This document shows positions 22,928 through 32,236 of a DNA stretch of 64,000 nt, piece by piece. Position 1 is the first letter of the stretch, and each line of letters begins with the position of its first letter. The notes under the pieces were generated by a model. That model had not been told where the DNA came from. It was given only the letters and a program-made list of their open reading frames with translations, and searched no databases. The DNA lies in NCBI RefSeq assembly GCF_024707125.1, contig NZ_JANQAH010000013.1, positions 125,104-189,103 on the forward strand, written 5' to 3'. A program made the translations under genes and the position numbers. Source of the stretch: Devosia sp. Lineage in GTDB: Bacteria > Pseudomonadota > Alphaproteobacteria > Rhizobiales > Devosiaceae.

Positions 22928-23012
22928 GTCACCCTCGGGCTCGACCCGAGGGCTCTGCACTTGCGGCGACTTCGTTGAGAGAAGTGTCCGCGGGTCAGGC
23001 CCGAGGAAGACG
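22928..23012. repeat. Palindromic intergenic repeat, family B copy 2
   Basis: Same arms as 10668-10752, with several changes in the right arm (CGCGGGTCAGGCCCGAGGAAGAC), so an older or mutated copy. It lies between the convergent FixJ-like and recR genes. Confidence 0.85.
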
Positions 23013-23063
23013 TTGGGTGGCAGGGATGAGATGCGGCGAACGCTAACAGCGGTGGCGATGAAA

Positions 23064-23657
23064 CTAAATCTGCGTCCGCGCCCGCAGCGCCTGGCTCAGC
23101 GTGCCTTCGTCGAGATAATCGAGTTCCCCGCCGATCGGCACGCCATGGGCGAGCCTCGTCACCTTGGTACCCGGCCCCAGGCGGTCGGTAATGTAATGCG
23201 CTGTCGTCTGCCCATCGACCGTGGCGTTCATCGCCAGCACGATTTCGGAATAATCCGGCGCACGCGAAATCAGCATCTCGAGATTGAGATCATCGGGGCC
23301 GACGCCGTCGAGCGGCGAAAGCACACCGCCCAGCACGTGATAGCGCACCTGGCCGGGGCTTGCCCGTTCAAGCGCCCAGAGGTCGGCCACGTCTTCAACG
23401 ACGATGAGAATGCCGCTATCGCCGCGGCGCGGGTCCGAGCAGATCGAGCAGGGGCTGACGGTGTCGATATTGCCGCAGACTTCGCAGCTTTTTACCGCCA
23501 CCACGGCGCGATCAAGCGCCGCCGAAAGGGGCAGCATCAGCTGCTCCTTCTTCTTGATCAGATGCAGCACAGCCCGCCGCGCCGAACGCGGCCCCAGGCC
23601 CGGCAGACGGGCCAGAAGCTGGATCAATTGCTCGATTTCAGGTCCGCCGGATGGCAT
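23064..23657 (-). CDS. recR: Recombination mediator protein RecR
   Basis: Acts with RecF/RecO in gap repair and RecA loading. A 197-residue protein with an N-terminal helix-hairpin-helix (LARLPGLGPRSARRAVLHLI), a four-Cys zinc finger (CEVCGNIDTVSPCSIC, about 58-73), a Toprim domain (VVEDVADLWALER) and a C-terminal Walker-B-like segment. It is the third gene of the conserved dnaX-ybaB-recR group; a family E repeat (23691-23752) separates it from ybaB. Confidence 0.97.
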   Translation of the reverse strand: MPSGGPEIEQLIQLLARLPGLGPRSARRAVLHLIKKKEQLMLPLSAALDRAVVAVKSCEVCGNIDTVSPCSICSDPRRGDSGILIVVEDVADLWALERASPGQVRYHVLGGVLSPLDGVGPDDLNLEMLISRAPDYSEIVLAMNATVDGQTTAHYITDRLGPGTKVTRLAHGVPIGGELDYLDEGTLSQALRARTQI

Positions 23658-23690
23658 GTTTTTGGGCCCCTATGCCCTCTCACCCACAAT

Positions 23691-23752
23691 GTCATCCCCG
23701 CGAAAGCGGGGATCTCTGTTTGAGAGGGGCTTCCCGCTTTCGCGGGAATGAC
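23691..23752. repeat. Palindromic intergenic repeat, family E
   Basis: GTCATCCCCGCGAAAGCGGG opens and CCCGCTTTCGCGGGAATGAC closes. It lies between ybaB and recR inside the operon. Confidence 0.92.
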
Positions 23753-23761
23753 ACCGAGATA

Positions 23762-24085
23762 TCAGAACGGGAACTTCATGCCCGGCGGGATCGGCAGGCC
23801 GGCGGTCACTTCCGCCATCTTGCGCTGCACTTCGCTTTCGCTCTTGCCCTTGGCGTCGTTGAAGGCCGCGACGATCAGGTCTTCCAGCACTTCAATCTCG
23901 GCCGGGTTGGCGAGCGTCGGATCGATCTTCAACCCGCGCAAGTCGCCCTTGCCCGAGAGCGCGACGGTGACGAGACCGCCACCGGAACGGCCTTCAACGA
24001 CCATGTCGGCAAGCTCGGCCTGCATGGCCTCCATCTTGCCTTTCATTTCGCTGGCGGCCTTCATCATGCCCATGATGTCTTTCAT
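23762..24085 (-). CDS. YbaB/EbfC nucleoid-associated protein
   Basis: A 107-residue DNA-binding dimer of the YbaB/EbfC family. Typical layout: N-terminal helix (DIMGMMKAASEMKGKMEAMQAEL), strands with GGGLVTVALSGKGDLRGLKIDP, and a C-terminal helix (LEDLIVAAFNDAKGKSESEVQRKM). It overlaps dnaX by four bases (ATGA), the standard arrangement. Confidence 0.95.
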   Translation of the reverse strand: MKDIMGMMKAASEMKGKMEAMQAELADMVVEGRSGGGLVTVALSGKGDLRGLKIDPTLANPAEIEVLEDLIVAAFNDAKGKSESEVQRKMAEVTAGLPIPPGMKFPF

Positions 24086-25908
24086 TCGTCGTCCTCTTCA
24101 ATTGGTGCGGGGGCGATTTCGGGTGTGGCGGCCTCATCGTCCTTAACGGAGACGTTAACGACCTTGGCCCCCGGAAAGGTTTCAAGAATGGCCTTCACAA
24201 GCGGGTCCTCATGGGCCGCCGCGGTCGCCGCTTCCTTGCGCTGCTCGCGCTCCTGCCGGATGGTCAGGCCCTCGGGCGGCTTGGTCGAAACCATGACCAG
24301 CCAGCGCTGACCGGTCCAGGTCTGCAGCCGTGCCGAAAGCGTCGCGATCATGCCGGGATCGGCGCCATCGGCCAGCGCCACTTCAATGCGGCCCTGCTCG
24401 AAGGAAATCGGCCGCATCTGCGATTCGAGCGCCAGTTTCACCAGCACATCGCGCTTGGCCGTGGCCAGCGCAATGAGGTCCTTGTAGGTCGCGACCGTCG
24501 CCAGCGCCGGCTGAACGACAGCCTGCGGTCGCGTGGTGGGCATCGGCTCTGCGACAGCCTGTGGCTGCGCTGAGGCGATAGCCTGTGGCTGCGCTGAGGC
24601 GATAGCCTGCGGCTGCGCTGAGGCGATAGCTTGTGTCGCGACAGGCATCGGCGCTTCGACGCGCAACGCCGTTGCGCTGCCGCCACCGCCACCACCATTC
24701 TGTGGCAGGCGCGGGGCAGGCGAGGGCAGCGGCGCATTGGCGAGCACCTGACCCGAGAGCTTTGAAATCACCTCATCCGGGCTCGGCAGATCGGCGGCAT
24801 AGGCGAGCCGGATCAGCGTCATTTCCGCCGCCTGCAGCGCATTGCCGGCGCGGCCCGTTTCCTCATTGCCCTTGAAGAGGATCTGCCAGGCCCGCGTCAG
24901 CGCCCGCATCGGCAGGCGTTGCGCCAGATCGCGGCCACGGCTCTTTTCATCCGGCGTCAGCGAGGCATCGTCGGCCGCCGCCGGCACGACTTTTATGCGC
25001 GTCACGAGATGGGTGAATTCAGCTAAGTCGGCGAGCAGTGTCTGCGGATCGGCACCGAGATCATAAAGCTCGCGCAGGGCGGCCAGCGCCTCGGCGACAC
25101 GGCCACCCATCACATCTTCAAAAAGATCGATGATCCTGGCGCGATCACCGAGGCCCAGCATGGTCTTCACCGTCGCCGCCGAAACCGAACCGCCGCCATG
25201 GGCAATGGCCTGATCGAGCAGCGACAGACTATCGCGTGCGGAACCTTCGCCGGCCCGCACGATCATCGCCAGGGCATCGGGTTCAAAGCCGATACCTTCC
25301 TGGCCCAGGATCTTTTCGAGATAGGCGGTCATGATATCGGCGGGGATACGCCTGAGATCAAACCGTTGGCAGCGCGACAGGATCGTCACCGGCACCTTGC
25401 GGATTTCGGTCGTCGCGAAGATGAATTTTACGTATGGCGGCGGCTCTTCCAGCGTCTTCAGCAAGCCGTTGAAGGCCGCGGTGGAGAGCATGTGAACTTC
25501 GTCGATGACATAGACCTTGTAGGGCGCCGAAGCCGGGCCATACTTCACCGAGTCGATGATCTCGCGGATATCGTTGATGCCGGTATTGCTCGCGGCGTCC
25601 ATTTCGATGACGTCGACATGGCGCCCCTCGATAATGGCGCGGCAATGCATGCCTTCTTTTTCGAGATCGAGCGTCGGGCGGCGGCCGTTTTCGTCTTCAT
25701 AGTTGAAGGCACGGGCCAGGATGCGCGCCGTCGTGGTTTTGCCCACGCCGCGCACGCCGGTCATGATGAAGGCGTGGTGGATGCGGTTCTGCGCAAAGGC
25801 ATTGCCCAGCGTCTGCACCATGGCGTCTTGCCCGACAAGCGTCGAGAAGTCGCGCGGGCGATATTTGCGGGCCAGCACCAGATAGGGCGTGGTCTGAGCG
25901 TCAGCCAT
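24082..25908 (-). CDS. dnaX: DNA polymerase III subunit gamma/tau
   Basis: Clamp-loader ATPase and organiser of the replisome. A 608-residue protein with Walker A GVRGVGKTTTARILARAF, Walker B VYVIDEVHMLS, sensor 1 region FATTEIRKVP and SRC box LSRCQRFDLRR. The zinc module keeps only one of the usual Cys (GMHCRAIIEGRH), as in other alphaproteobacteria. Between the clamp-loader part and the C-terminal polymerase-binding region, a Pro/Ala/Gln-rich linker (about 400-470) contains three copies of an 8-residue repeat, QAIASAQP. Directly downstream of the SRP RNA gene. Confidence 0.97.
   Translation of the reverse strand: MADAQTTPYLVLARKYRPRDFSTLVGQDAMVQTLGNAFAQNRIHHAFIMTGVRGVGKTTTARILARAFNYEDENGRRPTLDLEKEGMHCRAIIEGRHVDVIEMDAASNTGINDIREIIDSVKYGPASAPYKVYVIDEVHMLSTAAFNGLLKTLEEPPPYVKFIFATTEIRKVPVTILSRCQRFDLRRIPADIMTAYLEKILGQEGIGFEPDALAMIVRAGEGSARDSLSLLDQAIAHGGGSVSAATVKTMLGLGDRARIIDLFEDVMGGRVAEALAALRELYDLGADPQTLLADLAEFTHLVTRIKVVPAAADDASLTPDEKSRGRDLAQRLPMRALTRAWQILFKGNEETGRAGNALQAAEMTLIRLAYAADLPSPDEVISKLSGQVLANAPLPSPAPRLPQNGGGGGGSATALRVEAPMPVATQAIASAQPQAIASAQPQAIASAQPQAVAEPMPTTRPQAVVQPALATVATYKDLIALATAKRDVLVKLALESQMRPISFEQGRIEVALADGADPGMIATLSARLQTWTGQRWLVMVSTKPPEGLTIRQEREQRKEAATAAAHEDPLVKAILETFPGAKVVNVSVKDDEAATPEIAPAPIEEDDE
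24545..24640. repeat. 24-bp tandem repeat inside dnaX
   Basis: About three copies of a 24-base unit (GCCTGTGGCTGCGCTGAGGC-type, on the plus strand) encode the QAIASAQP repeats of the tau linker, followed by a degenerate fourth unit. The number of copies should be prone to slippage. Confidence 0.85.
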
Positions 25909-26032
25909 TTTTGCCCTTTCCTGCCTGTGCCTTTGGGATTCGGCCTTGGGTCATGTTCTGACCATAGGGCAATGACGTTCGTCCCGCAAAAGCCTGCGGC
26001 TCAAATTGCCAGATACGAACAGAGAATTGAGT

Positions 26033-26126
26033 AGGAGGCTGGCATCGACCCGTGAGGATCTCGTTGGGGCTGCTTCCTTCCGGACCTGACCCGGTTGGCG
26101 AGGAACACGTCCGCGCCAACCTCCCG
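26033..26126 (-). ncRNA. ffs: Signal recognition particle RNA (4.5S type)
   Basis: The minus strand contains the universally conserved core GGGTCAGGTCCGGAAGGAAG followed by CAGCC, the Ffh-binding domain with its GGAA tetraloop. The ends GGGAGGTTGGC and GCCAGCCTCC pair to close the hairpin, giving about 94 bases. A TATAGC -10 (26131-26136) lies just upstream. Position directly before dnaX is the usual one. Confidence 0.95.
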
Positions 26127-26130
26127 ATTG

Positions 26131-26136
26131 GCTATA
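26131..26136 (-). promoter_or_regulatory. -10 element of the SRP RNA gene
   Basis: TATAGC on the minus strand, five bases before the inferred RNA 5' end. No strong -35 is visible; a TTGCTT lies further upstream at about 19 bases. Confidence 0.45.
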
Positions 26137-26165
26137 TGCGAACAAATGGTGTCGAAAGCAAGGGG

Positions 26166-26999
26166 TCAGTCCGGTTTATGCCGCCGCGGCGGATGCACGA
26201 GGGTGACCAAAACCACCGAGATCAGCATCAGCAGATACCAGGAGCCGAGTTTTTCAAAGCTCACCATGTTCCAGCCGTTTTCCTGGCTCGGATAGATCCA
26301 GGCGCGGCTCCAGGTGCCGATGTTTTCGGCGATCCAGATGAAGAGCGCAACGAGCAGGAAAGCCAGCAACATTGGCATGGAATGGCGGAAACGAAACACG
26401 CGATAGTGCATGAAGCTGCGGCCATAGAGCAGTACGACCCCGCCAAAAAGCCACCAGCGAAAATCGTAGAAATAGTGGTGGGTGAAGAAGTTGATATAGA
26501 TGCCCAAGGCCAGCAGCACCGTCAGCCAGATCGGCGGATAGCGGGTAAAGGTAATGTCGAAAATGCGCTGGATGCGGGCCATATAGGAGCCCACGCAGGC
26601 ATACATGAAGCCTGAAAACAGCGGCACGCCGGCAATGCGGAAAAGCGCATCGTCGGGATAGACCCAGGAGCCGACCGCGGTCTTGAACACTTCCATGATG
26701 GTGCCGACGACATGGAAGATCAGGATGACGCGCGCTTCGTCGAGTGTTTCCAGGCGAAAGAGGATCATGCCTGCCTGAATGACCAGCGCAGCAATGAACC
26801 AGAAATCGTAGCGGTTGAGCCCGATATCGGGCCACCAGAGGCGCGTGGCGATGATCATGCCCAGCATGAGCCCGCCGAAAAGGCAGGCCCAGGCCTGCTT
26901 GAGGCCGAACACCAGGAACTCGACAAGACCGTCCGCCACGCGGCCGCGCGGCAATCGCGCGAGGACCAGATGCGCTGCCGCATCGATCCTGGCTTCCAC
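26166..26999 (-). CDS. DUF817 (YoaT-like) integral membrane protein
   Basis: A 277-residue protein with about eight membrane helices. DUF817 signatures are present: FLVFGLKQAWACLFGGLML, HVVGTIMEVFKTAVGSWVYP, GVPLFSGFMYACVGSYMARI and a C-terminal ENIGTWSRAWIYPSQ. Function of the family is unknown. Its promoter region is shared with the divergent LOG gene. Confidence 0.88.
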   Translation of the reverse strand: MEARIDAAAHLVLARLPRGRVADGLVEFLVFGLKQAWACLFGGLMLGMIIATRLWWPDIGLNRYDFWFIAALVIQAGMILFRLETLDEARVILIFHVVGTIMEVFKTAVGSWVYPDDALFRIAGVPLFSGFMYACVGSYMARIQRIFDITFTRYPPIWLTVLLALGIYINFFTHHYFYDFRWWLFGGVVLLYGRSFMHYRVFRFRHSMPMLLAFLLVALFIWIAENIGTWSRAWIYPSQENGWNMVSFEKLGSWYLLMLISVVLVTLVHPPRRHKPD

Positions 27000-27119
27000 A
27001 CTCGTGAAGTGAATGGATTCCTCCCGCCCTTGCCCCGGCTCACCGCACTGGTTATGCCCAGTGCAAAGCGCCGAATTGTGGCGCGCCGGTCAAGACCGGA
27101 TTCGGAACGGAGAAGCCAT

Positions 27120-27983
27120 TTGGCCAGACGCCACCCGACCTCGCTGCGCACGTCCAAGCAGGACGTTGCCGCCGCCAAGAAAGCGCCGCAGACCGCCCAG
27201 ACCGAGAACCCGGCCTATCGGCTCGCCTTTGCCGATGACGACTTCATGACCTCGGAAGACACCCGCGGCGTCCGTTTTCAGCTCGAATATCTCAAGACCG
27301 AGTTTCGCCTGCGCGAGCGCGGCATTGTCTCGACCGTCGTGCTGTTCGGCGGCGCGCGCATTCCCGAGCCGGGCAAGCCGGCCTGGGCTGCCAAGAACGA
27401 AGTGCAGAAGCGCAATCTCGAAGCCGCCTCGCGCTACTATGAAGAAGCGCGGCGCTTCGCCCAATTGGCGAGCCAGACTTCGGCCGCCAGCAACTTTACC
27501 GAATATGTGGTGGTAACCGGCGGCGGGCCGGGCGTGATGGAAGCAGGCAATCGCGGCGCTGCCGATATGGGCGCGCCCTCGATCGGGCTCAACATCGTGC
27601 TGCCGCACGAGCAGGCGCCCAATGTCTATGTGACGCCCGATCTCTCCTTCAATTTCCACTATTTTGCGACGCGCAAGATTCACTTCCTGCTGCGCGCCAA
27701 GGCGGTGGCGGTCTTCCCCGGCGGCTTTGGTACGCTGGACGAATTTTTCGAAACGCTGACGCTGATCCAGACCGGCCGCATGGACCGCATTCCGGTCGTG
27801 CTCTTCGGCAAGGAATTCTGGGACAAGGTGATCAATCTGCAGGCTCTCGCTGAAGCCGGCACCATTTCGCCGACCGATCCGGAGCTGTTCTCCATCGTCG
27901 ACACCGCCGAGGAAGGCTGGGCCGTCGTCCGCGATTTTTATGATCTGCCGGAGACGGATGAGCCGGACTGGCTCGGGGGCTAG
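27120..27983 (+). CDS. LOG-family (lysine decarboxylase-like) protein
   Basis: A 287-residue protein with the LOG nucleotide-binding motifs: GGGPGVMEAGNRGAADMG (about 135-155) and PGGFGTLDEFFETLTLIQTG (about 200-220). LOG enzymes are phosphoribohydrolases; this long bacterial type (with an N-terminal basic extension, SEDTRGVRFQLEYLK) may act on other nucleotides. The TTG at 27120 with GGAG seven bases upstream gives LARRHPTSLRT; an ATG at 27054 would add 22 residues but has no clear ribosome site. Confidence 0.87.
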   Translation: MARRHPTSLRTSKQDVAAAKKAPQTAQTENPAYRLAFADDDFMTSEDTRGVRFQLEYLKTEFRLRERGIVSTVVLFGGARIPEPGKPAWAAKNEVQKRNLEAASRYYEEARRFAQLASQTSAASNFTEYVVVTGGGPGVMEAGNRGAADMGAPSIGLNIVLPHEQAPNVYVTPDLSFNFHYFATRKIHFLLRAKAVAVFPGGFGTLDEFFETLTLIQTGRMDRIPVVLFGKEFWDKVINLQALAEAGTISPTDPELFSIVDTAEEGWAVVRDFYDLPETDEPDWLGG

Positions 27984-27999
27984 TTTTTGCGGGCTGATA

Positions 28000-28105
28000 C
28001 CCCCACCCTCATTCCCTCCCCACAAGGGGGAGGGAGGCGCAAGCCTCAGCCGTCCCGGTTCTTCTTCGTCTCCCTCCCCCTTGTGGGGAGGGATCAAGGG
28101 TGGGG
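28000..28105. repeat. Long palindromic intergenic repeat, family A copy 2
   Basis: Same arms as 2326-2429, different spacer, between the convergent LOG and kinase genes. Confidence 0.9.
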
Positions 28106-28118
28106 CTGGCGGCGCGCT

Positions 28119-29531
28119 TTAGCTCCCCGGCACAGCCAGCACGGCGCGCACGCCCGGGCCATTGTCCTCGATGCTAAAGCTGCCGCCATGGAGCCGCGCC
28201 ACCGCGTTGACCAGTGCCAAGCCGAGCCCCGATCCCGGCTCGGACCGGCTCTTTTCGAGCCGCACGAAGCGCTCCAGCACGCGGCTCCGGTCGGCTTCGG
28301 CAATGCCGGGGCCATTGTCCGCAACCACGATCACGACACTACCGCCCTCGCGCTTGAGGCTCACCGAAATCTTCCCCGCGCGGCCATCCTCGGGCTTGGC
28401 ATATTTCATGGCGTTTTCTAAGAGGTTCACCATGGCCTGCCCAATCAGCTCGCGATTGGCCCTGAGAGTAACGCCCTCGGCAATATCGGTCGTCACCTCG
28501 ATACCCTCGTCTTCGGCGACGGGCGTATAGAGTTCGGCTACGTCCGAAACGATGGAACTGACATCGATCTCCGACAGCGCCCCCGAAGGCGCGCCGGCTT
28601 CGACGCGGGCAATCATCAAGAGCGCATTGAAAGTCTGGATCAGCTTATCGCTCTCGGCGATCACCGTCTCCAGCGCCTTTTCCTTGGTTTCCGGGCTCGC
28701 CGTATCGCGCAGCGCACCCTCGGCCTGGTTGCGCAGGCGGGTCAGCGGCGTTTTCAGGTCATGCGCCACATTGTCGGTGACTTCCTTGAGCCCCTGTAAG
28801 AGCTGCTCGATCCGGTCGAGCATGGCGTTAAGATTGCGCGCCAGCCCGTCGAATTCGTCATTGCGCTTGGTGATCGGCACGCGCTCGGACAGATTGCCCG
28901 ACATGATCTTGGTGGATGTATCGCGAATGGTGTCGATGCGCTTGAGCACCCGTCGCGCCGTCACCCCGCCGGCCACGACAGAAAACAAAATAATGCCGAC
29001 GACGCCGACGAGAAAACTTTGCAGGATAATGGCCGAATAGCCGCGCCGCTCGACGACGTCGCGCCCCACGACCAGCCGCATGCCATTGCCCAGTTCGATC
29101 GAGCGCACGACGGCAACGCCGGACCGTTTTGGCCGGTCCGGCATGCCGACGGCATCTTCGCCCAGGGGATCAGGCCGATCATAGTCGAAACTGTAAACAC
29201 CCGGATCGATCAGCACATCGGGCGGCACGTCGCTCATATTGCCCAGCAGATATTGGCCCGCAGCATCGCCGAGGTAATAGACGCCCGGCCCCGGTTGCCC
29301 GGAAAGACGATTAAGCGCAAAGGCCAGCGCACGAATGCCCTGCGTCGCCTCGATGCGCTGGAACAGCCTGATTTCGCGGTCGATATCGTCCGATTGCTGG
29401 CGCTGGATCGTGACGCTCGACTGCCAGCCGATAAAGGCCATGAGCAGGATGGCGAAGACGACGAAGATGGCGATGAAAGTGGCTGTGAGACGGACCGTGG
29501 ACGTCCGCCAGACCTGGGCGAAACGGCTCAC
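28119..29531 (-). CDS. Two-component sensor histidine kinase
   Basis: A 470-residue membrane kinase: TM1 (about 17-36), periplasmic sensor (40-165), TM2 (168-190), HAMP (190-245), HisKA with H257 in DNVAHDLKTPLTRLRN, and HATPase (N-box NLLENAMKYA, DNGPGIAEADR, GSGLGLALV). It starts with GTG one base after the stop of the response regulator, so the pair is co-transcribed, downstream of degP. This gene order (degP, OmpR-type regulator, kinase) is seen in other Hyphomicrobiales and suggests envelope stress sensing. Confidence 0.93.
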   Translation of the reverse strand: MSRFAQVWRTSTVRLTATFIAIFVVFAILLMAFIGWQSSVTIQRQQSDDIDREIRLFQRIEATQGIRALAFALNRLSGQPGPGVYYLGDAAGQYLLGNMSDVPPDVLIDPGVYSFDYDRPDPLGEDAVGMPDRPKRSGVAVVRSIELGNGMRLVVGRDVVERRGYSAIILQSFLVGVVGIILFSVVAGGVTARRVLKRIDTIRDTSTKIMSGNLSERVPITKRNDEFDGLARNLNAMLDRIEQLLQGLKEVTDNVAHDLKTPLTRLRNQAEGALRDTASPETKEKALETVIAESDKLIQTFNALLMIARVEAGAPSGALSEIDVSSIVSDVAELYTPVAEDEGIEVTTDIAEGVTLRANRELIGQAMVNLLENAMKYAKPEDGRAGKISVSLKREGGSVVIVVADNGPGIAEADRSRVLERFVRLEKSRSEPGSGLGLALVNAVARLHGGSFSIEDNGPGVRAVLAVPGS

Positions 29532-29532
29532 T

Positions 29533-30204
29533 TTAATCCCGGATCATGTAGCCGGCGCCGCGCACCGTATGGAGCAGGGGCGTATCGTGCCCCTTGTCGA
29601 TTTTCGAGCGCAGGCGCGACATGTGGACGTCGATGACATTGGTCTGGGGGTCGAAATGATAGTCCCAGACATTTTCAAGCAGCATGGTGCGCGTTACCAC
29701 CTTGCCCGCATGCTTCATCAGATATTCGAGCAGGCGAAATTCGCGCGGCTGCAGCAGAATGGCTTCGCCATCGCGCTCGACCTTGCGGCTGAGCCGATCG
29801 AGCGACAGCCCGCCGACGCTGTAATTGGTCGCGGCCTCCGCCGGGCTCGACCGTCGCGCCAAGACTTCGATGCGCGCCAGGAGTTCGGTAAAGGCATAGG
29901 GTTTGGTGAGATAATCGTCGCCGCCGGCCCGCAGACCCGTCACGCGGTCGTCCACTTCGCCAAGCGCGGAGAGAATGAGCACGGGCGTATTGTCGCCCTC
30001 GGCGCGCAGGCTCTCGATGATGGAAAGACCATCGCGGCGCGGCAGCATGCGGTCAACGATCAGCACGTCATAGTCCATGCCGGAGGCCATGGCATAGCCG
30101 GTTTCGCCATCGCTGGCGTGGTGGGTCACATGGCCCGCCTCATCCAGCGCCTGGATGAGATAGCTCGCGGCTTCACGGTCATCTTCGATCAACAAAATCT
30201 TCAC
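29533..30204 (-). CDS. OmpR-family response regulator
   Basis: A 223-residue regulator: receiver with acidic pocket EDD and phospho-acceptor D51 in VLIVDRMLPRRDG, K in TKPY, and a winged-helix DNA-binding domain (EFRLLEYLMKHAGKVVTRTMLLENVW, IDVHMSRLRSKID, TVRGAGYMI). The GTG at 30204 has GGAG seven bases upstream; an ATG five codons earlier (30219) is the alternative. Cognate of the kinase that follows. Confidence 0.94.
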   Translation of the reverse strand: MKILLIEDDREAASYLIQALDEAGHVTHHASDGETGYAMASGMDYDVLIVDRMLPRRDGLSIIESLRAEGDNTPVLILSALGEVDDRVTGLRAGGDDYLTKPYAFTELLARIEVLARRSSPAEAATNYSVGGLSLDRLSRKVERDGEAILLQPREFRLLEYLMKHAGKVVTRTMLLENVWDYHFDPQTNVIDVHMSRLRSKIDKGHDTPLLHTVRGAGYMIRD

Positions 30205-30331
30205 GCCGACGCTCCGCATATTTGAAAAGGTTCCGGGGAATTTCCCCGGAACCGGATTGGTCTCATTCGCTTCTGCTGCCCGACCCACCCCGGCCTAATG
30301 CCGGGATGACAGGCGGTGGGCGAACGAGCAC

Positions 30332-30353
30332 GGTTTCATCACCTGGTGAAACC
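30332..30353 (-). terminator. Stem-loop directly after degP
   Basis: GGTTTCA and TGAAACC pair around eight bases, touching the degP stop codon. There is no T tract, so it may protect the 3' end or attenuate read-through into the regulator rather than terminate fully. Confidence 0.35.
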
Positions 30354-31880
30354 TTAGCCTTCTTCGCCGAGCGGCAGGCCGATGAAGCGGGCTTCGCCAT
30401 TGCGGGCCACCTTCACCAGGGCCGTATGAAGACCCTTGCTCTCCACGCCCGAGATGGCGGATTCGAAGTCAGCGATCGAGGTGATCGGCTTGTTGTCGAC
30501 TTCGAGCAGCACGTCGCCCACGGCAAGACCGCGCTGGGCAGCGGCGCTGTCAGCATCGACTTCCTGAACCAGCAGGCCACCCGAACCGTCACCATTGGGC
30601 ACCAGCGTCATGCCCAGGCTCGACGTGCTTTCCGGAATGTCGGCCGGTGGCACCGGAGCGTCCGGGGCAGGGGCGGCTTCGGCGGTCAGCTCGGTCAGCG
30701 TCACGCTGAGCTTGGTTTCCGCGCCATCGCGCCAGATGGTCAGCTCGACGGTCGAACCGGGAGCCTTGCCGGCAACGGTGCGGCTGAGATCAAGCGCGTC
30801 ATCGATCTGCTCGCCGTCGACGGCAGTGATGATGTCGCCCGACTTGACGCCGGCGTCACCTGCAGGGCCATCGGATGCCGGCTCGCGGACAATGGCGCCG
30901 CGGGCATTGGCGAGGCCAACGCTATCGGCAATGTCCTTGGTCACGTCCTGGATGGAGACGCCGAGATAGCCACGGGTCACCGAGCCGGTGTCGATCAGCT
31001 GGTCGACGATCTGCTTGACCGTGTGGGCCGGAATGGCAAAGGCGATACCGACATTGCCGCCATTGGGGGAGTAGATGGCGGTGTTGACGCCGACCACTTC
31101 GCCATTGGTGTTGAAGGCCGGGCCGCCGGAGTTACCGGTGTTCACGGCTGCGTCGATCTGCAGGAAGTCGCCATAGCTCGAGCCGCCGATATTGCGGCCG
31201 GCGCCCGAAATGACGCCCACGGTCACGGTACCGCCGAGACCGAACGGATTACCAACGGCAACCACCCAGTCGCCAACGCGGCTCGGGGTTTCTTCAAAGC
31301 TCACGAAGGGCAGGTCTTTGCCTTCGATCTTGAGCACGGCAAGGTCCGTGCGTTCGTCGGTGCCGACGACGGTGGCAACCTGTTCGGAGCCGTCTTCGAA
31401 GATCACGGTGACCTTGGTGGCGTCGGAAACGACGTGGTTATTGGTCACCACATAGCCGTCTTCGGAAATGATGAAGCCCGAACCGGCCGCCATGAATTGG
31501 CGGGGGCGAGCATCTTCGCCGCCCTGTCCGCGCGGGCCACCAGGGCCGCCGAACTGGTCGAAGAAGTCACGGAAGGGATGGCCTTCGGGAAGGTCGGGGA
31601 AGTTGAATTCGAACTCGCCACCGCGCTGCACCGTGCGGGCCGGTTCTTCGGCTTCAACCAGAATGGAAACGACTGCCGGCTTTACGGCATCCACGAGATC
31701 AGCAAAGCCCTGCTGCTGGTTCACCTGCGGCACGACGATCTGTGCCGCATTGCGCACCTGAGCATTGGCCGCCTGACCCGTCAGCACAAAGGCCGTGGAT
31801 ACGCCGCCGATACCCACCAGAAGCGCCAGGGCCGAAGCTCCAAGCCAACGGCGCGTACGCGAAAGAAGAGTGGGACGCAT
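30354..31880 (-). CDS. degP: Periplasmic serine endoprotease DegP/MucD
   Basis: Degrades or refolds damaged envelope proteins. A 508-residue protein with a signal peptide or N-terminal anchor (residues 12-40, GQAANA cleavage-like), a trypsin-like domain with catalytic H149 (TNNHVV), D179 (RTDLAVL) and S251 (GNSGGPA), and two PDZ domains (about 295-390 and 415-505). The loop after the anchor is Gly/Phe-rich (FRDFFDQFGGPGGPRGQGG). A CCATAT element upstream (31928-31933) could be a heat-shock -10. Confidence 0.96.
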   Translation of the reverse strand: MRPTLLSRTRRWLGASALALLVGIGGVSTAFVLTGQAANAQVRNAAQIVVPQVNQQQGFADLVDAVKPAVVSILVEAEEPARTVQRGGEFEFNFPDLPEGHPFRDFFDQFGGPGGPRGQGGEDARPRQFMAAGSGFIISEDGYVVTNNHVVSDATKVTVIFEDGSEQVATVVGTDERTDLAVLKIEGKDLPFVSFEETPSRVGDWVVAVGNPFGLGGTVTVGVISGAGRNIGGSSYGDFLQIDAAVNTGNSGGPAFNTNGEVVGVNTAIYSPNGGNVGIAFAIPAHTVKQIVDQLIDTGSVTRGYLGVSIQDVTKDIADSVGLANARGAIVREPASDGPAGDAGVKSGDIITAVDGEQIDDALDLSRTVAGKAPGSTVELTIWRDGAETKLSVTLTELTAEAAPAPDAPVPPADIPESTSSLGMTLVPNGDGSGGLLVQEVDADSAAAQRGLAVGDVLLEVDNKPITSIADFESAISGVESKGLHTALVKVARNGEARFIGLPLGEEG

Positions 31881-31927
31881 AAGGAATAGTCTCCTTCGAA
31901 AAAGCTCTCAACAGCTTGTGGCACTAG

Positions 31928-31955
31928 ATATGGAACGGTCCGCCTTTCTGAGAAG
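31928..31955 (-). promoter_or_regulatory. Possible heat-shock promoter of degP
   Basis: CCATAT (31928-31933) and CTTCTC (31950-31955), 16 bases apart on the minus strand, loosely resemble the alphaproteobacterial RpoH consensus (CTTG... and CCATNT). The -35 is weak. Confidence 0.25.
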
Positions 31956-32135
31956 TTGCGCCAGCATTAATGTTTCGCAATGTTGCTGGCTTCATTGCGG
32001 CAGCGCTTATCTCCCCGCCACAATCCCAGCAAAATTGGACATCTTGCAACTGTTTCGGGGAAGTCCGGCGGCTCCGCGAAGCAGCAATTTCGTTGCCGTT
32101 CGGAAAGCTTGGGGTGCACCTTCCCAACATCTATC

Positions 32136-32208
32136 GTCACCACCGGGCGTGTTCCGGTGGTCCATGCTCCCCGGAGATGGATTGCCGGGACAAGCCCGGC
32201 AATGACGA
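32136..32208. repeat. Palindromic intergenic repeat, family C copy 2
   Basis: Same arms as 9426-9498, with one base change in the left arm (GGGCGTGTTCC). Confidence 0.9.
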
Positions 32209-32236
32209 CAAGAGGGAAAGCACCGCAACACAACGC

